From CAZJHX01 sp964545715 (GTDB taxonomy: Bacteria; Myxococcota_A; UBA9042; GCA-2863065): a stretch of DNA of 36,854 nucleotides. Each line of letters begins with the position of its first letter. Positions within the stretch are counted from its first letter, which is position 1. The DNA is taken from assembly GCA_964545715.1 (NCBI GenBank), contig CAZJHX010000106.1, positions 1 through 36,854 on the forward strand. The letters are read 5' to 3'. The translations under genes were made by a program, and so were the position numbers. Positions 26,240 to 33,541 of the stretch are shown one piece after another. The notes below the pieces were generated by a model, which did no database searches, had not been told where the DNA came from, and saw only the letters and a program-made list of their open reading frames with translations.

Positions 26240-26826
26240 TTGGGCTCCCCAAAGCCTGAGTGCGCCGCCACGTCGGCGGGCGTGTTGATGTTCTTGCACA
26301 CGCCGGGATCGGAGACGGGGACCTCAACCCTGTCGAACGCCGCCAGGACGTCGCGTGCCGACCCGGTTGTGGGGTCGGCCTGGACGAGCGCCTCGGATGC
26401 GCGCGCACTCACTGCCACGGGATGGCCGGGGTGTCCGTCATGAACGGGCACGATCCAATCTCCCGTGGCGGCCAGGATTGCGGTGACCGCCTCTGAACCC
26501 GCAAGCGGCGTGTCGACCGGCGTAAAAACGACGACGGACGCGCCACCGACCAGTGCGGCGTTCAGCCCGACCTGAAGCGACGACAGCATGCCTCGAGCCG
26601 GGTCGGGGTTAGTTACCACGACCACTGCGGACATGGAACTGACTTCGGCCGCTACTCGGGCCGCATGGGGCTCGGCGACAACGATGTAGACAGGGTGGCA
26701 GCCCGCTTGGATACAACACAGCGCGACGTGACGAACCAGTGGGCGTCCGTGGAGTGTGATCAGTGCTTTTGGCTGCTGCATGCGGGACGATAAGCCCGCG
26801 GCCAATACGACCGCGGCCTCGGTCAA
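26236..26826 (-). CDS. MocA/MobA-like nucleotidyltransferase
   Basis: The 196-residue protein begins VVLAAGLSSRMQQPKALITLHGRPLVRH, split around the Met, the nucleotide-binding opening of MobA-like transferases. VVFTPVDTPL and HDGHPGHPVAVS are the other conserved segments; the last fits MocA's HPV(A/L) motif. MocA attaches cytidylate to molybdopterin to make the cofactor of xanthine dehydrogenase-type enzymes. A relative, ygfJ, lies in the E. coli ssnA/ygfK region, making its presence 2.6 kb from ygfK here suggestive. No molybdenum hydroxylase is seen in the window. The start is TTG 26826, overlapping the csrA stop by four bases. Confidence 0.82.
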   Translation of the reverse strand: MTEAAVVLAAGLSSRMQQPKALITLHGRPLVRHVALCCIQAGCHPVYIVVAEPHAARVAAEVSSMSAVVVVTNPDPARGMLSSLQVGLNAALVGGASVVVFTPVDTPLAGSEAVTAILAATGDWIVPVHDGHPGHPVAVSARASEALVQADPTTGSARDVLAAFDRVEVPVSDPGVCKNINTPADVAAHSGFGEPK

Positions 26827-27011
26827 TCCGTCTGCGTCTCTTCAGGCTTCTCTTTCGGTGGCCGATTCAACGTCTCCAGCCGGCGGATGGTCACGCTTCG
26901 TGGTGCGTTGATTCCTAACCGGACGTGGTTACGGCCCACCTCTTTGACGAGGATCTCTATGTCCTCACCAATGAGTATTGCCTCGCCCGGGCGCCGGGTG
27001 AGGATGAGCAT
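26823..27011 (-). CDS. csrA: Carbon storage regulator CsrA
   Basis: CsrA binds GGA-containing mRNA leaders and alters their translation or stability. At 62 residues it is standard length, and it begins MLILTRRPGEAILIGEDIEI, followed by VRLGINAPRSVTIRRLE, the conserved RNA-binding strands. The acidic/polar tail (PPKEKPEETQTD) is unremarkable. ATG 27011 has a GGGGGG ribosome site. It heads a tightly overlapping run with a nucleotidyltransferase and salvage genes rather than flagellar genes, and is divergent from the receiver/GGDEF-like gene across a 124-base gap. Confidence 0.94.
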   Translation of the reverse strand: MLILTRRPGEAILIGEDIEILVKEVGRNHVRLGINAPRSVTIRRLETLNRPPKEKPEETQTD

Positions 27012-27135
27012 TCAGGTACCCCCCAGGATTTCTCTCAGTCCGAAAACAGAATGTAGCATTTATAGAGTTTTTCCGCCGAAAACACCCGCGAGACGCAAAA
27101 AAAGCCACAACTCTGGGGTAAGCTTGCATGCCCTT

Positions 27136-28077
27136 ATGACTGAGCACCAACCCGGACCCCTGCCCGTTCTCGTAGTCGACGCCGCCGCAGCCGACACCTC
27201 AGCGGACTGGTCGACTCTGCTCGGGGACGACTTTCACGTGACCGTCGTTCATGACGGCACAAGCGCGCTGGAGCACCTGGAGGCCGCCCGGTCGGCCATC
27301 GTGCTGGTGGACGCCAAGCTGGAGCGGGTTCTGCTGGACACCATCGCTGCACAATGGCCCGAGGTGGTGCGCCTGGTCATGGGCAACTACACCGCTACCA
27401 GCGTCGCCGTGAAGGCGATCAATGAGGCCGGCGCCTTTGGCTTTCTGCCGCTGCCGTTGAACGTTGGCGTGACGCTGTCGCTGTTTCAGAAAGCGGCGGA
27501 CTGCTATCGGGATCACCGCAAGCAGGTGGAGACGATCGCCATGCTGCGCGCCGCGTTGTCGCGCATGGAAGAGCAGATCACGCAGGTCGAGGTGGAGTCG
27601 GTGAGCGCGGCAGCCAGCGTCGACGCGCAGACCGAGCTGTGGGACCGGCAACACCTGATCGAGCGACTCGAGGACGAGGCCAACCGGCTGGCCCGCTACA
27701 AGGCGCCCTTTGGCGTGGTGGCCATCCAGGTACCGGCGACGCCTGCGCAGCTGGAGTTCGATGCCGCGGAGCTGTTGCGCGACTTTGTACGCCGTGTCGA
27801 TGTGGCCGCCCGCATGGAGCCGCATCGCTTCTTTGTCTTGTGCCCGAGCACGGATGAGAACGGCATGCGCCGGCTGCCCGACCGCATTCAGGACGCGTTT
27901 ACCGCTGCCAGTCTGAGCGGTAGTCCGGCCGGTGAGGCGCCCCGGCTGGCGGTGGCCACGGTGGCGCTGACCGAGGGCAAGGTCTCGGCTGACGAGGTGC
28001 TCGCGCGTCTGCAGATGGCGCTGCGTGCGGCGACTGAGTCGGGCGACGTCGTCCACTACAACTCCGATATTCATTAA
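27136..28077 (+). CDS. Receiver-like domain fused to a degenerate GGDEF domain
   Basis: The 313-residue protein begins with a receiver-like domain (VLVVDAAAADTSADW, IVLVDAKLERV with a possible phospho-Asp, VRLVMGN, INEAGAFGFLPLPLN). The Lys of the usual KP motif is lost and only one N-terminal acidic residue remains. A helix (QVETIAMLRAALSRMEEQI) leads to a GGDEF-like domain: TELWDRQHLIERLEDEANRLARY corresponds to the DxLTGLxNR opening, and VAARMEPHRFFVLCPST to the ARxGGDEFxxLLP core. The signature is therefore EPHRF (228-232), so it should not make c-di-GMP. It may be a receptor or scaffold. ATG 27136 is preferred; the frame is open earlier but reads as shadow over csrA. Confidence 0.78.
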   Translation: MTEHQPGPLPVLVVDAAAADTSADWSTLLGDDFHVTVVHDGTSALEHLEAARSAIVLVDAKLERVLLDTIAAQWPEVVRLVMGNYTATSVAVKAINEAGAFGFLPLPLNVGVTLSLFQKAADCYRDHRKQVETIAMLRAALSRMEEQITQVEVESVSAAASVDAQTELWDRQHLIERLEDEANRLARYKAPFGVVAIQVPATPAQLEFDAAELLRDFVRRVDVAARMEPHRFFVLCPSTDENGMRRLPDRIQDAFTAASLSGSPAGEAPRLAVATVALTEGKVSADEVLARLQMALRAATESGDVVHYNSDIH

Positions 28078-28124
28078 AATCTCAGCGGCGTCAGATCCTT
28101 TCTGATGGCGGCGCGTCTTCACTC

Positions 28125-28146
28125 CCCGCGACCCGAACGTCGCGGG
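28125..28146 (+). promoter_or_regulatory. Perfect 8-bp stem-loop in the leader of the first vWA gene
   Basis: CCCGCGAC (28125-28132) pairs perfectly with GTCGCGGG (28139-28146) around a six-base loop. It sits three bases before the GGAG ribosome site (28150-28153) of the ATG at 28164. There is no following T-run, so it is a poor terminator for the upstream gene. A leader structure or DNA operator is more likely. Function is unproven. Confidence 0.4.
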
Positions 28147-28163
28147 ATTGGAGATATCGCCTC

Positions 28164-29693
28164 ATGCTTCGAAACTTCGCTTTTGCCTTCGCCGCTGTTG
28201 CCCTGGCCACCGGTTGCACTATGCCGACCGAGCCCGCGACTTCCGCACAGCCGACCACGTCCCCCAACGGCAACGGCGTCTCATCGCCGACGACCGTGAC
28301 GGAGCGTGCGCCTGAGCTGGAGAACCAGCGGATGGACTGGGAGAAGATCGAGGTGGGTGGTCCGCCGGCCAGCCAAACGCCGAAGGGTCCCGCCGCGAAG
28401 CCGACTCCGCCCAAGGGCAAGTGGAGCATCAAGGGCAACGTGACGCTGGACGCCGCGCTGTCCAACCCGCACGTCCTGATGCCGGGCGACGGCACCGTGC
28501 ACCTGGCGATCGAGCTTGCGGCGACCAAAAAGGCCGGTACGCAGCGTCTGCCCATGAATGTGGCGCTGGTCATCGACCGCTCGGGCTCGATGCGGGGCGA
28601 CAAGATTCGCGACACCCGCCGTGCGGCGCGCCACTTTGTGGAGCAACTCACCGATAAAGACACCATCGCCATCGTCAGCTACAGCGACGACGTGCGCGTC
28701 GATCTGCCGGCCTCTCCGGCGGACGGCGAGACCCGCCAGGCGGCGCTGGACGCGATCACCAAGATTCGCGCGGGCGGCTCGACCAACCTCAGCGGCGGTC
28801 TCTTCCGCGGCCAGGAAGAGGTCCAGCGCGGGATGCGGCTCAACCAGATCAACCGCGTCATCCTCATGAGCGACGGCCTGGCCAACCGCGGCATCACCGA
28901 CACCAAGGCGCTGAGCCAGCAGGCGCAGAAGCACGCACAGCAGGGCATCTCGGTCACGACCATGGGCGTGGGCGTGGACTACAACGAGGACCTGATGACG
29001 GCCGTGGCCGACCACGCCAGCGGCAACTACTACTTCATCAAGGACTCAGACCAGATCGTGTCCGTGTTCACCCAGGAGCTGCAGAAGATGTTCGGCACGG
29101 TCGCGCAGGGCGCGGTTGTCGAGGTGCTCATCGAGGACGGCATCGACCTCAAGCAGGTCTTTGGCTACACGTTCACGCGTAAGGGCGACACCGTGTCCAT
29201 CCCGCTGGCCGAGCTGTTTGCCGGTCAGAAGCGCGCCATCCTGTTGGCACTGCAGGTGCCGACCCTTCGCGAGGGCAAGATGGCGGTCAGCCAGGTCACG
29301 CTGAAGTATGTCGATGTCGCCTCCGAGGGTGAGGCGCGCAAGGCTGAGGTGCTGGCCGAGGTCGTGGTCACCAAGGACAAAGAGCTGGTGACCAGCACGC
29401 GCAACAAAGAGGTTGAGGAGCGGGTCGGCGAGGTGCAGGTCGCCAACGCCATGAACACCGCGGCCAACCTGCTGCGCGACGGCGAGGCCGACAAGGCTGA
29501 GGCCGTGCTGGATGGCGCCTTCAAGGCCAACGAGGGCCGCGCCAGCGCCATGGGCGGCTCGGTTCGCCTGCAGCGCCAGAGCACGCGCCTGCGCAAGCTG
29601 TCCCAGAAGTTCCGTGCGGCCAAGACCGCCCCCGCGGCCGCCGCCGAGGCCGTCAAGTCCACCAAAGAGAGCGGTCGCGCACTCGCTCGTTAG
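28164..29693 (+). CDS. vWA-domain lipoprotein, first of a tandem pair
   Basis: A 509-residue predicted lipoprotein: signal ending in LATGC, then a Pro/Thr/Ser-rich linker to about residue 85. A short beta region (GNVTLDAALSNPHVLMPGDG) precedes the vWA domain. It opens with MNVALVIDRSGSMRGDKI (DxSxS from Asp138), and GGSTNLSGG and ILMSDGLANRG supply the remaining metal ligands. A beta domain follows (VEVLIEDGIDLKQVFGYTF) and then an Ala/Lys-rich helical C-terminus. ATG 28164 has GGAGAT upstream. The next coding gene is a clear paralogue without the lipid anchor, so this is a duplication. A divalent-cation-dependent adhesion or complex-assembly role is inferred from the fold. Confidence 0.87.
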   Translation: MLRNFAFAFAAVALATGCTMPTEPATSAQPTTSPNGNGVSSPTTVTERAPELENQRMDWEKIEVGGPPASQTPKGPAAKPTPPKGKWSIKGNVTLDAALSNPHVLMPGDGTVHLAIELAATKKAGTQRLPMNVALVIDRSGSMRGDKIRDTRRAARHFVEQLTDKDTIAIVSYSDDVRVDLPASPADGETRQAALDAITKIRAGGSTNLSGGLFRGQEEVQRGMRLNQINRVILMSDGLANRGITDTKALSQQAQKHAQQGISVTTMGVGVDYNEDLMTAVADHASGNYYFIKDSDQIVSVFTQELQKMFGTVAQGAVVEVLIEDGIDLKQVFGYTFTRKGDTVSIPLAELFAGQKRAILLALQVPTLREGKMAVSQVTLKYVDVASEGEARKAEVLAEVVVTKDKELVTSTRNKEVEERVGEVQVANAMNTAANLLRDGEADKAEAVLDGAFKANEGRASAMGGSVRLQRQSTRLRKLSQKFRAAKTAPAAAAEAVKSTKESGRALAR

Positions 29694-29704
29694 TGTGGCC
29701 AGTC

Positions 29705-29854
29705 ATCGAAGTCCGCCACCCGTTTCGCGCCCGCTGGCTGGGCGGCCTCAGCGTCCGCCTCCTTACCGGGGCACCACCCCGCCTGCGTCGCCGGACCGCT
29801 TCGCTCGCTAAGCCCGCCAGGCCAGCGGACGCGAAACGGGCGACGGACTTTGAT
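29705..29854. repeat. Large imperfect inverted repeat between the vWA paralogues
   Basis: Arm 29705-29753 and arm 29806-29854 are reverse complements at 41 of 49 positions by my hand alignment. The core CCCGTTTCGCG is perfect. The arms are separated by 52 bases that hold a smaller GGGG/CCCC hairpin. It fills most of the 204-base gap between the two vWA genes and is too long for a simple terminator, with no T-run. It could be a MITE-like element, a palindromic repeat unit or an RNA attenuator. No second copy was noticed in this window, but I could not search systematically. Confidence 0.7.
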
Positions 29855-29897
29855 AACAGCCCACTGGCCCCCTTAACCCCTGAGGAGAACCCCCAAA

Positions 29898-31238
29898 ATG
29901 AAGAATCTCATCGCTCGTCTCATGTTCGTCGCCGTGCTTCTGCCGGCGCTGGCTCACGCCAACTCCCAAGAGAAGAAGGGCAACGTGACGCTCAAGACGT
30001 CGCTGTCCAACGGTCACGTGCTGATGCCCGGCAACGGGATTGTGCACCTGGCTATCGACCTGGAGGCCGTCAAGGCCGGGTCGGCGGCGCGCCTGCCCAT
30101 GAACATCGCGCTGGTTATCGACCGCTCGGGCTCGATGCGCGGCGACAAGATCGTCAACACGATCAAGGCGGCTAAGCACCTGGTCGGTGAGCTGAACAAC
30201 AAGGACACGCTGTCCATCGTCAGCTACAGCGATGACGTGCGGGTCGACCTGCCGTCGGCGCGCATCGACGAAGAGGTCAAAGAGCAGGCGATCCAAGCGC
30301 TGGACAAGATCCGCGCAGGTGGCTCGACCAACCTGAGCGGCGGTCTCTTCCGCGGTCAGGAAGAGGTTGAGCGCAACCTGGCCAACGGTCAGGTCAACCG
30401 CGTGATCCTGATGAGCGATGGCCTGGCCAACCGCGGCATCACCGACACCAAGGCGCTGTCCCGCCAGGTCACCCAGAGCAGCCAGCGCGGCGTCTCGGTC
30501 ACGACCATGGGCGTGGGCACCGACTACAACGAGGATCTGATGACGGCCGTGGCCGACAACGCGGGCGGCAACTACTACTTCATTCAGAAGTCGTCGGCCA
30601 TCGCGGGCGTGTTCAGCACGGAGCTCAGCCGCATGTTCTCCACCATCGCCCAGGCCGCCGAGGTCGAGGTGATGCTCGAGGACGGCGTCGACCTCAAGCA
30701 GGTCTTCGGTTACACGTTCAAGCGCCAGGGCGACAAGGTCACGATCCCGCTGGCGGAGATCTTCGGCGGCCAGAAGCGCAGCATCCTGGTCGAGGTTCAG
30801 GTGCCCGTCGTGCGCACCGGACGCACCAAGGTCGGCTCGGTGTCCCTGCGCTATCTCGATGTGCTGGCCGAGGGCGACAAGAAGAGCGCGTCACTGGACC
30901 TGGCCGTGATGGTGACCAAGGACAAGTCCCTGGTGGATAACGGTCGCGACAAGGCGGTCGAAGAGCGTGTGGAAGAGGTTCGTATCGCCGAGGTCATGCA
31001 CCGCGCGGCGGACATGCTCAAAGACGGTCGGGGCGCCGCGGCCCGCCAGCTGCTTCGCAACACGGCGACCGCCGCATCGGGCAAGGCCAAGGGCATGGGC
31101 GGCAGCAAGCGCCTGGAGGCTCAGGTTCGCCAACTGCAGGACCTGGATGACGCGTTCGGCGAGGCCGAGGCCCAGCCCGCGCAGGCTCCGGCGGCCGTGA
31201 AGGCGGTCAAAGAGCGCGCCCGCACCCAGTCCCGCTAG
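29898..31238 (+). CDS. Secreted or periplasmic vWA protein, second of a tandem pair
   Basis: The 446-residue paralogue of the preceding gene aligns almost end to end: GNVTLKTSLSNGHVLMPGNG, MNIALVIDRSGSMRGDKI (DxSxS from Asp75), GGSTNLSGGLFRGQEEVE, VILMSDGLANRGITDTKAL and VDLKQVFGYTF. It differs at the N-terminus: the signal ends ALAHA with no lipobox Cys, so it should be released by signal peptidase I, and the Pro/Thr linker is missing. ATG 29898 has TGAGGAGAA upstream. The pair thus offers one anchored and one soluble version of the same module. It lies after the inverted repeat, which may separate its expression from the first copy. Confidence 0.87.
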   Translation: MKNLIARLMFVAVLLPALAHANSQEKKGNVTLKTSLSNGHVLMPGNGIVHLAIDLEAVKAGSAARLPMNIALVIDRSGSMRGDKIVNTIKAAKHLVGELNNKDTLSIVSYSDDVRVDLPSARIDEEVKEQAIQALDKIRAGGSTNLSGGLFRGQEEVERNLANGQVNRVILMSDGLANRGITDTKALSRQVTQSSQRGVSVTTMGVGTDYNEDLMTAVADNAGGNYYFIQKSSAIAGVFSTELSRMFSTIAQAAEVEVMLEDGVDLKQVFGYTFKRQGDKVTIPLAEIFGGQKRSILVEVQVPVVRTGRTKVGSVSLRYLDVLAEGDKKSASLDLAVMVTKDKSLVDNGRDKAVEERVEEVRIAEVMHRAADMLKDGRGAAARQLLRNTATAASGKAKGMGGSKRLEAQVRQLQDLDDAFGEAEAQPAQAPAAVKAVKERARTQSR

Positions 31239-31249
31239 GGAACTTTGCG

Positions 31250-31277
31250 TTGACACTCCCCCTACCTGCCCTACACT
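31250..31277 (+). promoter_or_regulatory. Near-consensus sigma70 promoter, possibly giving a leaderless transcript
   Basis: A perfect TTGACA (31250-31255) and TACACT (31272-31277) are separated by 16 bases. The ATG of the Fe-S assembly gene begins seven bases after the -10 box, where transcription would normally start. No ribosome site lies in the seven intervening bases. Both points favour a leaderless mRNA, though start-site mapping is lacking. Confidence 0.6.
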
Positions 31278-31284
31278 TCCAGTT

Positions 31285-31605
31285 ATGCAGGTCACCGAAC
31301 TAGCTGTTGGAAAAGTTCAGGAGATGGCCGAGGCGCAGGATCTCAACGAACACGGTCTTAGGATCATGATCGTGGGCGGCGGCTGCTCAGGCTTCACCTA
31401 TGACATGGACTTCGACGAGAAGGCCGGCGACGACGACTGGGTCTTCGACTTTCACGGCCTCAAGGTGTACGTCGATCCCATGAGCTACATGTACCTGGAC
31501 GGCACCAAGATCGACTACGTCGAGTCCTTCAGCTTCTCGGGCTTCCACTTCGAGAACCCCAACGCCAAGTCCACCTGCGGCTGCGGCTCCAGCTTCTCAG
31601 CCTAG
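31285..31605 (+). CDS. A-type iron-sulfur cluster assembly protein (IscA/ErpA/HesB family)
   Basis: The 106-residue protein is a carrier that passes iron-sulfur clusters to target enzymes. The three invariant Cys are present: one in IVGGGCSGFTYDM and two in the C-terminal TCGCGSSFSA. Length and the FSGFHFENPNAKSTCGCG ending are typical. IscA, ErpA and SufA cannot be told apart from sequence alone, so no symbol is given. It has its own strong promoter and seems not to depend on the vWA genes. The neighbouring YgfK-like protein is one plausible client, as are all Fe-S enzymes of the cell. Confidence 0.92.
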   Translation: MQVTELAVGKVQEMAEAQDLNEHGLRIMIVGGGCSGFTYDMDFDEKAGDDDWVFDFHGLKVYVDPMSYMYLDGTKIDYVESFSFSGFHFENPNAKSTCGCGSSFSA

Positions 31606-31614
31606 CCGCCTCCT

Positions 31615-33426
31615 TTAGACTTTCAGCCCGCGGTCTTTGGCTTCTTTGCGCCGGTGATTGTGGTCCAGCGTGATCTTGCGTATGCGGATCGACTTTGGCG
31701 TGACCTCGACCATCTCGTCATCGGCGATGAGCTCGATGGCCTCTTCCAATGTGGGCTGCCAGTGGGGCGTCAGGCGCAGGGCGTCGTCGCTGCCGGATGC
31801 GCGCATGTTGGTCAGCTGCTTCTTCTTGCCCGGGTTGACGATCAGATCGTTGGCCCGGTTGTGCAGACCCATGACCTGGCCGGCGTAGACCTTGGTGCCG
31901 GGGCCCAGCAGCAGGCGGCCGCGCTCTTGCAGGTTGCTGAGGCCGTATCCGACGGTGTCGCACGGATCCTGGACGATCAGCGCGCCGTTTTCGCGGCGGC
32001 GGATTTCGCCTGCGCGCGGGGCGTACCTATTAAAGGCGTGATAGATGATGCCCTCGCCGCGCGTGTCGGTGAGGAACTCGCTGCGGTAGCCGATCAGGCC
32101 GCGGCTGGGGATCTCCAGCTCCAGGGTGGCGATGCCCTTGCTGTCGACCTCGTGGCGCATGACGATGCCTGAGCGGCGAGCCAGCTTCTCGATGACGACG
32201 CCCGCGGAGGCCTCGGGGACCGTGACGGTGACGAACTCCCAGGGCTCTTCGCCGCCGCGCATGACGACCTGCGGCTGACCGACGCCCAGCTCGTAGCCCT
32301 CGCGCCGCATGCTCTCGATCAGTACGGACAGGTGCAGGGTGCCGCGCCCGCTGATGCGCCAGGCGTCCATGCGGTTGTCCAGCGGCTCCAGGCGCAGCCC
32401 GACGTTGTGCTCCAGCTCGCGCTGCAGGCGCTCGAGGACCTGCCGGCTTGTGACGTAGTTGCCTTCGCGACCGGCGAACGGCGACGTGTTGGCGTGGAAG
32501 ATCATGCTGATGGTGGGCTGATCGATGGGGATCAGCGGCAGCGGCAGCGGATGCTCTTCGGCGCAGATGGTCTCGCCGACGGTGACCTTGTCGACGCCTG
32601 CGAGCGCCACGATCTGACCGGCGTGTGCCTCTTCGCAGTCGACGCGCTCAAGGCCCATGAAGGTCATGAGCTTGGTGACGCGGAAGCCGTCTACCTTGCC
32701 GTCGCGGCGGTGGACGGCGGCGCGCATGCCCTTTTTGATGCTGCCGGCGGCCAAGCGGCCGATGGCGATGCGGCCCAGGTACTCGGAGTAGTCCAGCGTA
32801 GAGACCTGCAACTGCAGGGGCTCGTCCTCGGGATGCTCGGGCTCGTCGATGTTCTCGACGATGGCCTCGAACAGGGCGGTGAGGTCGGTGCCGGGCTCGG
32901 TCTCGCTGTGGGACGCCCAGCCGTCGCGGCCGGATGCGTACACGATAGGGAAGTCGAGCTGCTCGTCATGGGCGCCGAGCGCGTCGAAGAGGTCGAAGAG
33001 CTGCTCATGCACCCACTCGGGGCGCGACTCGGGGCGGTCCATCTTGTTGATGACCACGATCGGCTTGTACTCGTGCTCCAGCGCCTTGCGCAGGACGTAG
33101 CGTGTCTGCGGCATCGGCCCCTCGACGGCGTCGACCAGCAACAGCACCGAGTCGACCATGCGGAGGATGCGCTCTACCTCGCCGCCGAAGTCCTGGTGAC
33201 CGGGCGTGTCCACGACCTGAATCACGGTGCCCTGCCACTCGATGGCGGTGCACTTGGACAGGATGGTGATGCCCCGCTCGCGCTCCTGCGGATTGGAGTC
33301 CATCACGCGTTCGACCTGCTCGCCCCGCTCCTGCAATGTGCCGGACTGGCGGAGCATGTGATCGAGCAAGGTCGTCTTGCCGTGATCGACGTGGGCAACG
33401 ATGGCTATGCTTCTTCGGCCGCTCAT
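31615..33426 (-). CDS. typA: Ribosome-associated GTPase BipA/TypA
   Basis: BipA is an elongation-factor-like GTPase that helps ribosome assembly and stress adaptation. The 603-residue length is normal. SIAIVAHVDHGKTTLLDHML is G1, ERGITILSK switch I, VDTPGHQDFGGEVER G3 and VVINKMDRP G4. The C-terminal LEIPSRGLIGYRSEFLTDTRGEG and GLHNRANDLIVNPGKKKQLTNMR (split around the Pro) are BipA-specific. ATG 33426 gives the usual MSGRRSIAIVAH; a GTG six codons upstream is possible. Its stop lies nine bases from the convergent Fe-S gene stop. Confidence 0.95.
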   Translation of the reverse strand: MSGRRSIAIVAHVDHGKTTLLDHMLRQSGTLQERGEQVERVMDSNPQERERGITILSKCTAIEWQGTVIQVVDTPGHQDFGGEVERILRMVDSVLLLVDAVEGPMPQTRYVLRKALEHEYKPIVVINKMDRPESRPEWVHEQLFDLFDALGAHDEQLDFPIVYASGRDGWASHSETEPGTDLTALFEAIVENIDEPEHPEDEPLQLQVSTLDYSEYLGRIAIGRLAAGSIKKGMRAAVHRRDGKVDGFRVTKLMTFMGLERVDCEEAHAGQIVALAGVDKVTVGETICAEEHPLPLPLIPIDQPTISMIFHANTSPFAGREGNYVTSRQVLERLQRELEHNVGLRLEPLDNRMDAWRISGRGTLHLSVLIESMRREGYELGVGQPQVVMRGGEEPWEFVTVTVPEASAGVVIEKLARRSGIVMRHEVDSKGIATLELEIPSRGLIGYRSEFLTDTRGEGIIYHAFNRYAPRAGEIRRRENGALIVQDPCDTVGYGLSNLQERGRLLLGPGTKVYAGQVMGLHNRANDLIVNPGKKKQLTNMRASGSDDALRLTPHWQPTLEEAIELIADDEMVEVTPKSIRIRKITLDHNHRRKEAKDRGLKV

Positions 33427-33541
33427 GGGCGCGCACCATGGCACTTCAGGCGTGCGTTTTCAATAACGATCTGCTACAGTTTCGCCGCGTATTAGTTGCT
33501 GTTACGCGCGTTCGCTTGGGGTGGCGGCGGAGGATTGCCAG

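Noticed and set aside
27120..27132. AAGCTTGCATGCC, identical to part of a cloning-vector polylinker
   Set aside because: Only 13 bases match and the flanks are native sequence, so chance is the simpler explanation.
32332..33495. A 387-codon plus-strand open frame opposite bipA
   Set aside because: It is the shadow of a well-conserved GTPase; no domain or ribosome site supports it.
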